Of a DNA stretch of 64,000 nt, positions 53,146 through 61,811 are shown piece after piece (the first letter of the stretch is position 1; every line of letters starts with the position of its first letter). The stretch comes from Paenibacillus alkaliterrae (lineage in GTDB: Bacteria > Bacillota > Bacilli > Paenibacillales > Paenibacillaceae): contig NZ_JAKGAP010000002.1 in NCBI RefSeq assembly GCF_021532375.1, positions 288,801 through 352,800 of the forward strand, read 5' to 3'. A model generated the notes under the pieces. That model saw nothing but the letters and a program-made list of their open reading frames with translations. It searched no databases and was not told the origin of the DNA. The translations under genes were made by a program, and so were the position numbers.

Positions 53146-54624
53146 ATGTCTATGTTGTCTTGGCTGGAGAGCCATTCTGGAAGAACATATTGCAATTTTA
53201 TAAATGGCGAATGGCTGACTAGCGTAAGTGGAAACACGCTGCCTCTGCATCATGCGGCCCGATCGGACGAGGTGCTGGGTTACTTTCCAGATTCAACGGA
53301 AGCAGACGTTCATAGGGCTGTCGAGGCCGCCCATGAAGCATTCCTTGCTTTATCTCAGACATCGGCACCTCAGAGAAGCGCGATTCTGCTGAGGTTCGCC
53401 GACCTGCTGGAAAGAGATATCGACGAGCTCGCTTACCGATTGTCCGCCGAACAAGGGAAGACGCTGGCGGAGTCGAGGGGAGAGGTTGGTCGTGCGGTGA
53501 AAGAAGCCCGATTTGTGGCCGGCGAAGCGCTGCGCATCGAAGGAGACACGTTCCCCGGCGAGCGGACGGGCGTCATCAATTCAACGATTCAATCTCCAAT
53601 CGGCGTCGTGGCGGCGATCGCTCCCTGGAATTTCCCGGTAGTCACGCCGGTTCGCAAGATTGCCCCGGCTTTTGCCTACGGCTGCACGGTTGTGTTCAAG
53701 CCGGCTTCCGCCACCCCATGGGCGACGATAAAATTGATGGAGTTGTTTGACGAGGCCGGCGTGCCTAAAGGGGCGATCAACCTAGTTATTGGCAGCGGCT
53801 CCCGTGTCGGTCATTCGCTTGTGGGTCACCCGCTTGTGAAAGGGATCAGCTTCACGGGATCGACAAAGCAGGGGATTCGGATTCAAGAAATAGCCGCCAA
53901 AGGATTGGTTAGGACCCAGCTCGAGCTGGGCGGGAAAAATCCGGCGGTCGTTCTGAATTACGACGATTTGGCAAGTGCGGCAAAGCAGATTGTCAGCGCG
54001 GCCTTCACCTGCAGCGGCCAGCGCTGCACAGCCATCAGCCGGGTGATTGTATTGCGCGAACAGGCGGAGGAGCTGAAAGCCGAGCTTCTGAAAGAAATGA
54101 AGCATATCCGGATAGGACCTGCCTGGGAACCGGACGTTACGATGGGACCTTTGATTAATAAAAGTCAATTCGACTCCGTCGCACAATACATTCAAATCGG
54201 GAAAGAAGAGGGTGCACGGCTGCTTGCTGGAGGGGAAAGTCTGTCGGATGGCGAATATATAAGGGGGCATTATCTGACACCTGCGCTGTTCGACCAAGTG
54301 ACTGCGGATATGCGGATCGCCAAAGAAGAGATTTTCGGCCCGGTTCTAAGCGTGATCGAGGTTGATAACGAGCAGGAAGCGCTTCGGGTCGCCAATTCCA
54401 CCGACTACGGCTTGGCCGCTTCGATTTTCACGAATAACCTTGCCTCTGCGTATCGTTTTGCGGAAGGAATTGAAAGCGGGATGGTTCATATTAACCATGG
54501 GACTGCAAGTGCGGCACACATGCCCTTCGGCGGCGTTAAGCAATCCGGCTTCGGGCCGTATTCCATCGGGAGCTCGAATAAAGCATTTTTTACAGAAACA
54601 AAGGTTGTGTATGTCCAATATTAG
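53146..54624 (+). CDS. NAD(P)-dependent aldehyde (semialdehyde) dehydrogenase
   Basis: 492 residues, ALDH superfamily. Cofactor-binding APWNFPVVTPVRKIAPA near 160-176, catalytic Glu near 260 (QLELGGKNP) and Cys near 294 (CSGQRCTAI), EEIFGPVLSVIEV toward the end. The sequence is closest in style to succinate- or 2-oxoglutarate-semialdehyde dehydrogenases. GGGAGG precedes the ATG. Confidence 0.87.
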   Translation: MSMLSWLESHSGRTYCNFINGEWLTSVSGNTLPLHHAARSDEVLGYFPDSTEADVHRAVEAAHEAFLALSQTSAPQRSAILLRFADLLERDIDELAYRLSAEQGKTLAESRGEVGRAVKEARFVAGEALRIEGDTFPGERTGVINSTIQSPIGVVAAIAPWNFPVVTPVRKIAPAFAYGCTVVFKPASATPWATIKLMELFDEAGVPKGAINLVIGSGSRVGHSLVGHPLVKGISFTGSTKQGIRIQEIAAKGLVRTQLELGGKNPAVVLNYDDLASAAKQIVSAAFTCSGQRCTAISRVIVLREQAEELKAELLKEMKHIRIGPAWEPDVTMGPLINKSQFDSVAQYIQIGKEEGARLLAGGESLSDGEYIRGHYLTPALFDQVTADMRIAKEEIFGPVLSVIEVDNEQEALRVANSTDYGLAASIFTNNLASAYRFAEGIESGMVHINHGTASAAHMPFGGVKQSGFGPYSIGSSNKAFFTETKVVYVQY

Positions 54625-54727
54625 CATGTGGGGAAAGAGAACGAAGGCAGCTTCGCTTCTCTTTCTTGAATATAAGGACCGCAATGAAATGTGAGAAGGG
54701 CTAGTTCCGATGAAAGGATGTGGAGGC

Positions 54728-55714
54728 ATGAGGCCTAAAATATATATCACAAGAAAAATTCCTGAAACAGCGCTGCTTAAACTTGCAGAAAACTGCGATG
54801 TGGAAATGTGGCAGCAGGAAAGCATTCCGGTTCCGCGGGATGTGCTGGAGGAAAAGGTGCGGGATGCCGATGGACTATATTGTCTGCTGACCGAGGCGAT
54901 TGATTCGCGGCTGCTCGCTTGCGCTCCCCGCTTAAGGGTCATCAGCAATATGGCGGTGGGCTACAACAACATCGATGTCGGGGAAGCCAGCCGCAGACAA
55001 ATCATGGTGACGAATACGCCGGGAGTCCTGACGGAGACGACAGCCGATTTGACGTTTGCTTTATTGATGGCTGCCTCGCGCAGAATCGTTGAAGCGTCCG
55101 ATTATTTAAGGTCGGGACAGTGGACGACATGGTCTCCTATGCAGCTCACCGGTCAGGATGTTTACGGGGCAAGCTTAGGTATTATCGGAATGGGCAGAAT
55201 CGGGGAAGCCTTGGCCAGGCGGGCAAAAGGATTCAATATGCGGGTTTTGTACCACAACCGAAGCCGCAAAGAAGAGCTGGAAGGAAGCCTTGGGCTTGTT
55301 TATACGGAGCTGGACAGCCTTCTGGAGCATTCCGACTTTGTCAGCATCATGACGCCGCTCACGCCGGAAACGCGTCATCTGATCGGGGAACGTGAGCTAA
55401 AGCGAATGAAACCGACGGCGATTCTAATTAACACGGCCCGAGGCGGCATCGTGGATGAGCAGGCGCTCTATGACGCTTTATTGGACGGAACGATATGGGG
55501 AGCAGGTTTGGACGTCTTTGAAGAGGAACCTGTCAGTCTGGACCATCCTCTCTTATCGCTGCCGAATGTAGTAACTCTACCGCATATCGGAAGCGCTTCG
55601 ATCCGGACGAGGACAAGGATGGCGGAGCTTGCTGCACGCAGCTTGCTGCAGGGTTTGACAGGCGATATTCCTGAACATATTGTAAACAAGGAAGCTTTTG
55701 TGAGAAGAGAATGA
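54728..55714 (+). CDS. D-2-hydroxyacid dehydrogenase (glyoxylate/hydroxypyruvate reductase type)
   Basis: 328 residues. The NAD-binding motif is LGIIGMGRIGEALARRAKGF near 150. Catalytic Arg lies in INTARGGIVDE, Glu in DVFEEEP and His in LPHIGSAS near 286. ISNMAVGYNNIDV is the segment typical of GhrB/GyaR glyoxylate and hydroxypyruvate reductases. Start at 54728 after GGAGG. It is the last gene of the cluster and could remove a C2 or C3 oxo acid released by the aldolases. Confidence 0.87.
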   Translation: MRPKIYITRKIPETALLKLAENCDVEMWQQESIPVPRDVLEEKVRDADGLYCLLTEAIDSRLLACAPRLRVISNMAVGYNNIDVGEASRRQIMVTNTPGVLTETTADLTFALLMAASRRIVEASDYLRSGQWTTWSPMQLTGQDVYGASLGIIGMGRIGEALARRAKGFNMRVLYHNRSRKEELEGSLGLVYTELDSLLEHSDFVSIMTPLTPETRHLIGERELKRMKPTAILINTARGGIVDEQALYDALLDGTIWGAGLDVFEEEPVSLDHPLLSLPNVVTLPHIGSASIRTRTRMAELAARSLLQGLTGDIPEHIVNKEAFVRRE

Positions 55715-55741
55715 TTGTGAGCATCAGCATTTGCAGCACCT

Positions 55742-55781
55742 ACAAAGGGCTAACCCGCTGGGGGTCAGCCCTTTGTTTTTG
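55742..55781. terminator. Bidirectional terminator at the end of the LacI cluster
   Basis: A stem of at least 12 bp (outer arms 55744-55751 and 55767-55774, inner CCC/GGG) followed by GTTTTT. The nagZ stop codon lies inside the right arm, so the hairpin serves both converging units. Confidence 0.85.
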
Positions 55782-56973
55782 CTATTTTTAATGCGCTTTC
55801 GATTTGGCGTTTAATCGATTGAATGTCAACATGATCGACGGCAGAATCCCTTATATTGTATTTTGCTTTCAATCGTAAAATGCGATAGACGTTTCTATCC
55901 AGCATCTCCTCTGTGATCGCACCGTCTTCCGCGCTTTTGTTCAGAGCTTTAAGAACCGCTAGCTGAAGGCTATGATCATGCCCAATGAGCAAAATATCGC
56001 TTCCTGCTTGAACGGACTTTACGGCGGCTTCTCCAACGTCATAATGCTTCGTTATACCGCCCATCGTCATGTCATCGGTTATGACAAGCCCATCGTATTG
56101 AAGGGTGTTTCTTAATAAATCAGTAATCACTTTATGCGAAATGGAGGCGGGATCCTTTTCGTCTACTTTAGGCAGGAGAAGATGAGCGATCATAATCGCA
56201 TCCGTATTTTGCTTAATCGCTTCCTTGAATGGAATCAATTCAAAGTTTTGCAGCTCGGTCAAGCTTTTGTTGATGACCGGCAGCTCCAGATGCGAATCGA
56301 CGGAAGTATCGCCATGTCCAGGGAAATGCTTCACGACTGCGGCAATCTTCTTCGATTGTATGGCCATCATCGTTTCCATACCGTGAAGGATGACCGATTG
56401 AGGATCGGCACCGTAGGAACGGCTTCCTATGACCGGATTATTCGGATTGCTATTAATATCAAGTACGGGGGCGAAATTCATATTAAAGCCCAGGGAACGA
56501 ACCATTCCCCCCAAGGCTTGTCCAATTTGCCGAGAATACTGCGTATTGTCAACATTTCCAATCTGCTCGGCGGAAGGCAGCTCCGTAAATTGTGCAGGCA
56601 TCCGGTTTACTATTCCGCCCTCTTGATCGATACTTAGCCAAAGCGGGGCTTTATTTGATCGATTAGCCTTTTTAAGTTGGTTAAGCAGCGAAACGGTTTG
56701 AGAAGCATCCGAAATATTATCTTTATACAAAATGAATCCGCCAACGTGATAATCTTCGATCAAAGCTTCCGTTTCGGCCGTCATAGCATGTCCCTCAAGA
56801 CCGACGATCACCATTTGCCCTACTTTCTCAGCCATGGACATACTAGCAATTAGATCCTTTATGGAATCGCTAGGCTCAGGTGTGCCACCACCTGTATATA
56901 CGTTTTTACTGCAGCTTGTTAATAAAGAACAAAGCAAGAACAGAACTAGAGACAAAGTCATCATTTTTCGCAT
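55765..56973 (-). CDS. nagZ: Beta-N-acetylglucosaminidase (GH3, NagZ), lipoprotein
   Basis: 402 residues, glycoside hydrolase family 3. Lipoprotein signal ending at Cys in LLTSCSKN (about 21). Conserved LWLSIDQEGGIVNRMP, KHFPGHGDTSVDSHLELP (catalytic His loop, about 215) and the nucleophile Asp in VITDDMTMGGI. It removes GlcNAc from muropeptides in cell-wall recycling, outside the membrane as in Bacillus. The C-terminal domain of the long Bacillus form is absent, as in single-domain NagZ. Confidence 0.9.
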   Translation of the reverse strand: MRKMMTLSLVLFLLCSLLTSCSKNVYTGGGTPEPSDSIKDLIASMSMAEKVGQMVIVGLEGHAMTAETEALIEDYHVGGFILYKDNISDASQTVSLLNQLKKANRSNKAPLWLSIDQEGGIVNRMPAQFTELPSAEQIGNVDNTQYSRQIGQALGGMVRSLGFNMNFAPVLDINSNPNNPVIGSRSYGADPQSVILHGMETMMAIQSKKIAAVVKHFPGHGDTSVDSHLELPVINKSLTELQNFELIPFKEAIKQNTDAIMIAHLLLPKVDEKDPASISHKVITDLLRNTLQYDGLVITDDMTMGGITKHYDVGEAAVKSVQAGSDILLIGHDHSLQLAVLKALNKSAEDGAITEEMLDRNVYRILRLKAKYNIRDSAVDHVDIQSIKRQIESALKIAKTKG

Positions 56974-57245
56974 GACATATTCCTCCTAAAAGGTTTACGC
57001 AGCAAGGCTACTTCGAAGCATATAATTAGTCAATATCCCCTTGAAGCAAGTTATCCATACCAGCTTATCATTTTATAAGCAGCCTTCTATTCCATGGTAA
57101 TGAAGTAACGAAACCATAACAAATAATGTTTCAAAATTCTTGACCGAGCTCAAATCAATATTATGATTTCAAATACTACCCGACCAGCAGTCATTCGTGG
57201 TAAAATATCCCTTAATTATACGGATAAGATTGGTGGTTCGATAAC

Positions 57246-57629
57246 ATGGATGCGGTCGAAAAGGATTACAGCCCTATTTTAAAACAAATTAGAATGCTTT
57301 GTTTATCATTCCCGGCCACAAGCGAAAGATTAAGTCACGGCGCTCCCACTTTTTTTGTTAATGAAAAAAAATCTTTCGTTCAATATCATCATAATCATCA
57401 TGGTGACGGCATAATCGGATTATGGTGCGCAGCGCCTGCGGGCGTTCAAACCCTATTAATCGAATCCGATTCGGACATCTATTTTCGACCTGCCTATGTA
57501 GGCCATCTTGGTTGGGTGGGCTTACGTCTTGATCGAAATGCGGAATGGACCGAAATACAAGGCGTCATTCAAGAAGCTTATTTAACCAGGGCGCCGAAGA
57601 AGTACTGTGCGATGGTGAAGAACAGTTAA
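57246..57629 (+). CDS. MmcQ/YjbR family protein
   Basis: 127 residues. The pattern CLSFPATSERLSHGAPTFFV and RPAYVGHLGWVGLRLD is that of the MmcQ/YjbR fold, small double-wing proteins annotated as DNA-binding-like. The substrate is not known. It stands alone, with no clear ribosome site beyond TTGGTGG. Confidence 0.75.
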   Translation: MDAVEKDYSPILKQIRMLCLSFPATSERLSHGAPTFFVNEKKSFVQYHHNHHGDGIIGLWCAAPAGVQTLLIESDSDIYFRPAYVGHLGWVGLRLDRNAEWTEIQGVIQEAYLTRAPKKYCAMVKNS

Positions 57630-57698
57630 AAGAAGGAGATGAGTTCATGAACTTGGATTTATAAATTGAATAGTCATAGGGGATAGGAGCGTAATGTA

Positions 57699-58115
57699 AT
57701 GCTTAGATATAATATTTGTTTTATTAAACGCGGCGAAGAGATTTTATTGCTGAATCGGGAAAGAGCTAAAGGCATTGTAACTTGGACAAGCGACGGTTCG
57801 CAATTTGGCGGCATGTATGCTTATTTGGCCGAGGTGCCTGAAGAGCTCGCGTATCCGACGCCGATAAAAACCGATGAAGGCATTCTGGATTGGAAAACCT
57901 TAGCTTGGATCATGCATGAGCATAATGAAGGCATTGCCTCAAATCTACCGAAAGCACTGGCAATCATTCTTCGCGAAACGAATTGCTACGACCATCATTG
58001 TGTTTTTATTAACGGACGGCTAGCCAAGCAGCATGCCATACGCATTCATTCGGAATTAGAGCTTGATGCTGCAGTTAGAGATCAGTATTTACATAGCTAT
58101 AGCGTAGTTCAATAA
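57699..58115 (+). pseudogene. NUDIX hydrolase with the catalytic box deleted
   Basis: 138 residues that start like a Paenibacillus 8-oxo-dGTP diphosphatase (MLRYNICFIKRGEEILLLNR), then jump at about residue 22 to KGIVTWTSDGSQFGGMYAYL, which in family members follows the NUDIX box. The segment GX5EX7REUXEEXGU, with about 45 surrounding residues, is missing without a frame change. The end (GCYEHHC-like CYDHHCVFINGRL) is intact. It cannot be an active hydrolase as read. Confidence 0.7.
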
Positions 58116-58128
58116 AGGGGGCGACTTA

Positions 58129-58536
58129 GTGATTACACCCAAGCATATCGTGTCTGCGGCAGCTATTGTTTTAAATGAAAACAATGAGATTTTGCTTATT
58201 AAAGGACCGCGTAGAGGATGGGAAATGCCCGGCGGGCAAGTGGAGGAAGGCGAGTCAATTCGCAGCGCTGCGATCCGAGAGACAAAGGAAGAATCTGGGG
58301 TTGATATTGAAATCATTACATTTTGCGGAATTTATCAGAATGTGAGCGGTTGTATTTGTAATACGCTCTTTTTGGCGAGGCCGGTCGGCGGAGAGCCTGC
58401 GGTTACGGAAGAAGCGTTGGAAGTTGGCTATTTTAAGATTGAAGAAGCACTTCATATGGTCACCTGGAAAAACTTCAGAGAACGCATAGAAAAATGTCTG
58501 GATACTAGCACGCATCCGTTTTATATAGAGTTTTAA
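58129..58536 (+). CDS. NUDIX hydrolase
   Basis: 135 residues, GTG start. A complete NUDIX box is present: GGQVEEGESIRSAAIRETKE with EESG (about residues 34-56). It probably hydrolyses nucleotide diphosphate derivatives; the substrate is not predictable. It lies 13 bases after the broken NUDIX gene, with which it shares no close sequence beyond the family. Confidence 0.88.
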   Translation: MITPKHIVSAAAIVLNENNEILLIKGPRRGWEMPGGQVEEGESIRSAAIRETKEESGVDIEIITFCGIYQNVSGCICNTLFLARPVGGEPAVTEEALEVGYFKIEEALHMVTWKNFRERIEKCLDTSTHPFYIEF

Positions 58537-58546
58537 GGAGGTCCAA

Positions 58547-58651
58547 ATGAACTGTCTTGGTTGTAGAATTGCCAATCAAATGGGGAATGTAACTAAGCGC
58601 GATTATGAATGCGTCTGTCAAGATGACTCGATTGCTAAAGAGAATATATAA
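58547..58651 (+). pseudogene. HIT family protein, N-terminal stub
   Basis: A 34-codon frame with a perfect AAGGAGGT ribosome site. MNCLGCRIANQM at the start resembles the N-terminus of Paenibacillus HIT hydrolases with a zinc-type CxxC, but no HIT triad follows; the frame stops after KENI. A truncated relic is likely; a tiny functional peptide cannot be excluded. Confidence 0.5.
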
Positions 58652-58779
58652 GCCGGACAGAATTACGATTTGACACATTATCACATGCATTTTCGCGATA
58701 AAGGTTGATTTCTATCCGCGTTTTAAGTTATTTTTCTTATAGGAATGTTCGTTCATAGAAAATACAGAATAGAGGAATC

Positions 58780-59550
58780 GTGTTGAAGTTTAGACCTTGT
58801 ATAGATTTGCATGACGGTAAAGTGAAACAAATCGTTGGCGAAACATTGAATACCGAAATAATTGAAAATTTTGTATCCCAATATGATTCCGCTTATTACG
58901 CGGAATTGTTCAAGAAGGACGCTTTGATGGGCGGACATGTAATTATGCTGGGCGGAGGCAATGAAGCCGCTGCCGCGAAGGCATTAAAGCATTATCCGGG
59001 TGGACTGCAGATCGGCGGGGGTATAACCGCGGACAATGCTTCATATTACTTAGAGCAAGGCGCATCTCATATTATCGTTACTTCTTATATTTTCAAAGAC
59101 GGCCAGCTGAATGAAAACCATTTGTCGAAGATCGTGTCCGAGGTGGACAAGGATCGCCTTGTTATCGACCTTAGCTGCAAAGAGAAGGATGGCAAATGGT
59201 TCGTCGTTACGAATCAATGGAAACAATTCAGCGATTTTGAAGTGAACAAAGAGAATATTCAATTTCTGGAGCAATATTGTGATGAGTTTCTAGTTCACGC
59301 CGTGGACGTGGAAGGCAAGCAACGCGGAATCCAACAGACCTTGGTGAGCGCACTTGCTGATTGGGTGAGCATTCCTGCGACCTATGCTGGCGGAGCAAGA
59401 TCAATAGCTGATATGGATCAATTTGATGAGCTGTCTAACGGGAAATTGGATATTACCATTGGCAGCGCGCTGGACATATTCGGCGGTCATTTATCGTATG
59501 AACAGGTTGTAGCCTACAGCAGACAAAAGCAAGCGATGGATCGAAATTGA
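58780..59550 (+). CDS. hisA: Eukaryote-type HisA (ProFAR isomerase)
   Basis: 256-residue TIM barrel. FRPCIDLHDGKVKQIVGETL, FVSQYDSAYYAELFKKDAL, GGHVIMLGGGNEAAA and GGLQIGGGITADNA match the His6/HIS6-type phosphoribosylformimino-AICAR-phosphate isomerase of fungi and plants rather than the common bacterial HisA, including the conserved Asp of the first strand. It would catalyse the fourth step of histidine synthesis. No other his genes are within the window. GTG start at 58780 with AGAGGA. Confidence 0.8.
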   Translation: MLKFRPCIDLHDGKVKQIVGETLNTEIIENFVSQYDSAYYAELFKKDALMGGHVIMLGGGNEAAAAKALKHYPGGLQIGGGITADNASYYLEQGASHIIVTSYIFKDGQLNENHLSKIVSEVDKDRLVIDLSCKEKDGKWFVVTNQWKQFSDFEVNKENIQFLEQYCDEFLVHAVDVEGKQRGIQQTLVSALADWVSIPATYAGGARSIADMDQFDELSNGKLDITIGSALDIFGGHLSYEQVVAYSRQKQAMDRN

Positions 59551-59862
59551 TGAGCTATAGCTTTCAAGCTGAAATTATTGAGGCTAGATAGCCAATATAG
59601 GATTACTGAGCCCCGAACCGTTATCATTCCTGAGGACACGGCCATTCTTTTGCCGTTTCAGGCGAAGGTAAATAAATTTGAAGTGTGTCTGAGATAAATA
59701 GCTGGAGTTTTTCCAGTTCGTGCTGCCGGTTTGCGTCTCGAGATCCCGTCTGAATATAGTACCTGCCATCAGCTGATGCCTCCTTCGGATTCTATCCAGT
59801 TGAAGACTTATGATAGAACCGATAACACGGTTAATCGAAGATCAGAAGCAGTAAAGTGGCTA
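59551..59862. other. Intergenic region with a degraded coding remnant
   Basis: No intact gene. On the minus strand at 59624-59791 there is a 55-codon open frame with no start codon and protein-like composition (DANRQHELEKLQLF, IYLPSPETAKEW), ending at TGA. It is bounded by a stop upstream and is probably the tail of a lost gene. No family was recognised. Confidence 0.35.
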
Positions 59863-60150
59863 TGAACACTCCCGCCACTTACCTACACTGACGCTACGGA
59901 AGAAGTGGGGGTTTCTGGTGTGTCAACTTGACTTATTTCAGGATGCTTAACACCAGTGGAGTTGACACGTTGACGGATTGGTTACCGTCCAACCCCTCTA
60001 TCCCATTGGCTATGCCTTTGAGAGTACGTATGATCCTATTGTAAGATTCTTAAGAATCTCGGCTCTTTCGGAGGCTTGAACATTTTAGCAAAGACCTTTT
60101 TTGCGAATTCAGGAAGATCCGATTCACCTCACCACTTTGTAGAAGTGGGA
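59863..60150 (-). mobile_element. IS200/IS605 family remnant with TnpB C-terminus
   Basis: On the minus strand a frame reads IRTLKGIANGIEGLDGNQS, then STPLVL, then after a one-base shift KHPEISQVDTPETPTSSVAS and a stop at 59883. This is the C-terminal tail typical of TnpB proteins. Just beyond is a hairpin-forming segment (about 59868-59912, arms resembling CCCGCCACTT and AAGTGGGGG), as at IS605 right ends and the omega-RNA region. A second short palindrome (60132-60149) may be the left end. The rest of tnpB and any tnpA are gone. Confidence 0.65.
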
Positions 60151-60193
60151 GTCCTCTCGGCTAAATTTGATAGAGGAGGCCTATAGAAGTAGT

Positions 60194-60628
60194 ATGATCC
60201 ATATTCGCGCTTATCAAGTGAAAGATCTCGTTCCGATGACAGAACTGATGTTTGACCTTGGTTATCCTACCTCCGTAGACAGCATGAAAAATAGAATGAG
60301 CATCATAGAAAATTTAACGGAGTATGCAACTTATGTGGCAGAGATTGCAGAGAAAGTGGTAGGAATGATCGGTATTCGTCAAATCTATTCGTATGAGGAG
60401 GACGGCTTCGTCACACAAATATCATTACTCGTTACGAAAAAGGAATATGAAGGAAGAGGCATCGGAACTGCTCTTGTGCGCTTTGCTGAGGAGTGGGCAA
60501 AGGAACGTCATTCTCCGATGTTGTATTTAACAAGCGGAATTAAGCCTGAACGAGTAAGAGCCCATGAATTTTATAAAACACTTGGATTTGAAACATCGGG
60601 GTATCGTTTTACGAAGAAATTGAAGTAA
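60194..60628 (+). CDS. GNAT family N-acetyltransferase
   Basis: 144 residues. Complete GNAT fold: IRAYQVKDLVPMTELMFDL at the start, VGMIGIRQIYSYEEDGFVTQ in the middle, the acetyl-CoA motif YEGRGIGTALVRFAEEWA and a C-terminal HEFYKTLGFETSGYRFTK. GAGGAGG is 15 bases upstream, a little far. The gene begins right beside the IS605 remnant. Confidence 0.83.
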   Translation: MIHIRAYQVKDLVPMTELMFDLGYPTSVDSMKNRMSIIENLTEYATYVAEIAEKVVGMIGIRQIYSYEEDGFVTQISLLVTKKEYEGRGIGTALVRFAEEWAKERHSPMLYLTSGIKPERVRAHEFYKTLGFETSGYRFTKKLK

Positions 60629-60697
60629 CTTGTGAAATATCGACTACCCCAACATCCCTTTAGGTTGTATAATCATGGAAATAAGGAGGGGATAACG

Positions 60698-61360
60698 ATG
60701 AACGATATTAAAGCGATTATCTTTGATTTAGATAACACGATATTGGATAGAACGAGTACGTTTCGAGCATTTGCCCAAGCATTAATCGTTCAGTATTTCA
60801 GCCATTGGGATGCGAAAGAAGGGATTCTTGAACGCATTGTAGATTTAGATGAGGATGGGTATAAGGATAAGAAAGTACTATTTCACGAATTGCTGGAGGA
60901 AATGCCTTGGCTTGCGAAGCCGGAACATGATGAACTGATGGCTTTTTATAGGAAGGAATATGTGAACAATGCGATTCTGATGGACCAAGCGTTAGAGGTT
61001 ATTCGCCATACCTGAACCAAATACAAAACAGCGCTCATCACGAATGGCCGAAATGAAATTCAATATGGAAAAATTGACCGTTTAGGCATTAGAGAGCTAT
61101 TTGATTATATCCTTGTATCTGAGGAAGCAGGCAGCAAAAAGCCGGACCCGCGAATTTTCGAAGCAACGCTTAACGCTATGCAGCTGCAGCCTGATCAATG
61201 TATTTATGTAGGTGACCACCCGGTTAATGATATGGAAGGAGCTGAGAAAGTCGGTCTTAGTACCGTATGGATCAAAGTGAATCAGCCATGGCGGGACGGA
61301 TTATCAGCAAAGCCGCTGCATACGATAGAGCGCTTAAGGGAATTGCTAGCCATATTATAA
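60698..61360 (+). pseudogene. HAD-superfamily phosphatase with in-frame stop
   Basis: ATG 60698 follows AAGGAGGGG. Catalytic motif I FDLDNTILDRTSTF is at residues 9-22. After EVIRHT the frame meets TGA at 61013-61015, then continues in the same frame with TKYKTALITNGR (motif II), KKPDPRIFEATL (motif III) and YVGDHPVNDMEGA (motif IV), ending at 61360. Read through, the product is about 220 residues, the family size. A single nonsense change, perhaps TGG to TGA, has broken it; sequence error is the alternative. Confidence 0.8.
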
Positions 61361-61381
61361 AAGAGGGGAGAGCGGAGTCAC

Positions 61382-61777
61382 ATGATTCAATATAAAAATG
61401 ATCTGGCCATAAACGCAACGGATTTATCGCAGGTTTTTGAGCATTCGGGTATAAAACGTCCCTTTCAGGATTTGAACCGTTTGCAGAAAATGATCGAAAA
61501 TGCAGACATCATCATAACAGCGTGGGATCAAGATCGAATGGTCGGGGTTGCACGCGCTATTACAGATTTCTCTTATTGCTGTTATTTATCGGATCTTGCA
61601 GTAGACCTCGAGTATCAGAAGCTAGGTATTGGCAAGCATTTGGTCGAGCATGTAAAAGAGGCGATCGGATCAGAAACTTCGTTAGTTCTATTGTCTGCAC
61701 CTTCGGCCGTTGATTATTATCCCCGCATCGGATTCAACCACAATGACAAATGTTTTATGATTCCTAGAGAGCGTTAA
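61382..61777 (+). CDS. GNAT family N-acetyltransferase
   Basis: 131 residues with a short GNAT fold. YLSDLAVDLEYQKLGIGKHL gives strand 4 and the acetyl-CoA loop, and the C-terminal VDYYPRIGFNHNDKCF matches the YhhY/YkwB-like group. Starts 19 bases after the HAD relic with AGAGGGGAG. Confidence 0.83.
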   Translation: MIQYKNDLAINATDLSQVFEHSGIKRPFQDLNRLQKMIENADIIITAWDQDRMVGVARAITDFSYCCYLSDLAVDLEYQKLGIGKHLVEHVKEAIGSETSLVLLSAPSAVDYYPRIGFNHNDKCFMIPRER

Positions 61778-61811
61778 TGGTAACTTTCTTTCAGAAAAAG
61801 GAGGTCTTCCG

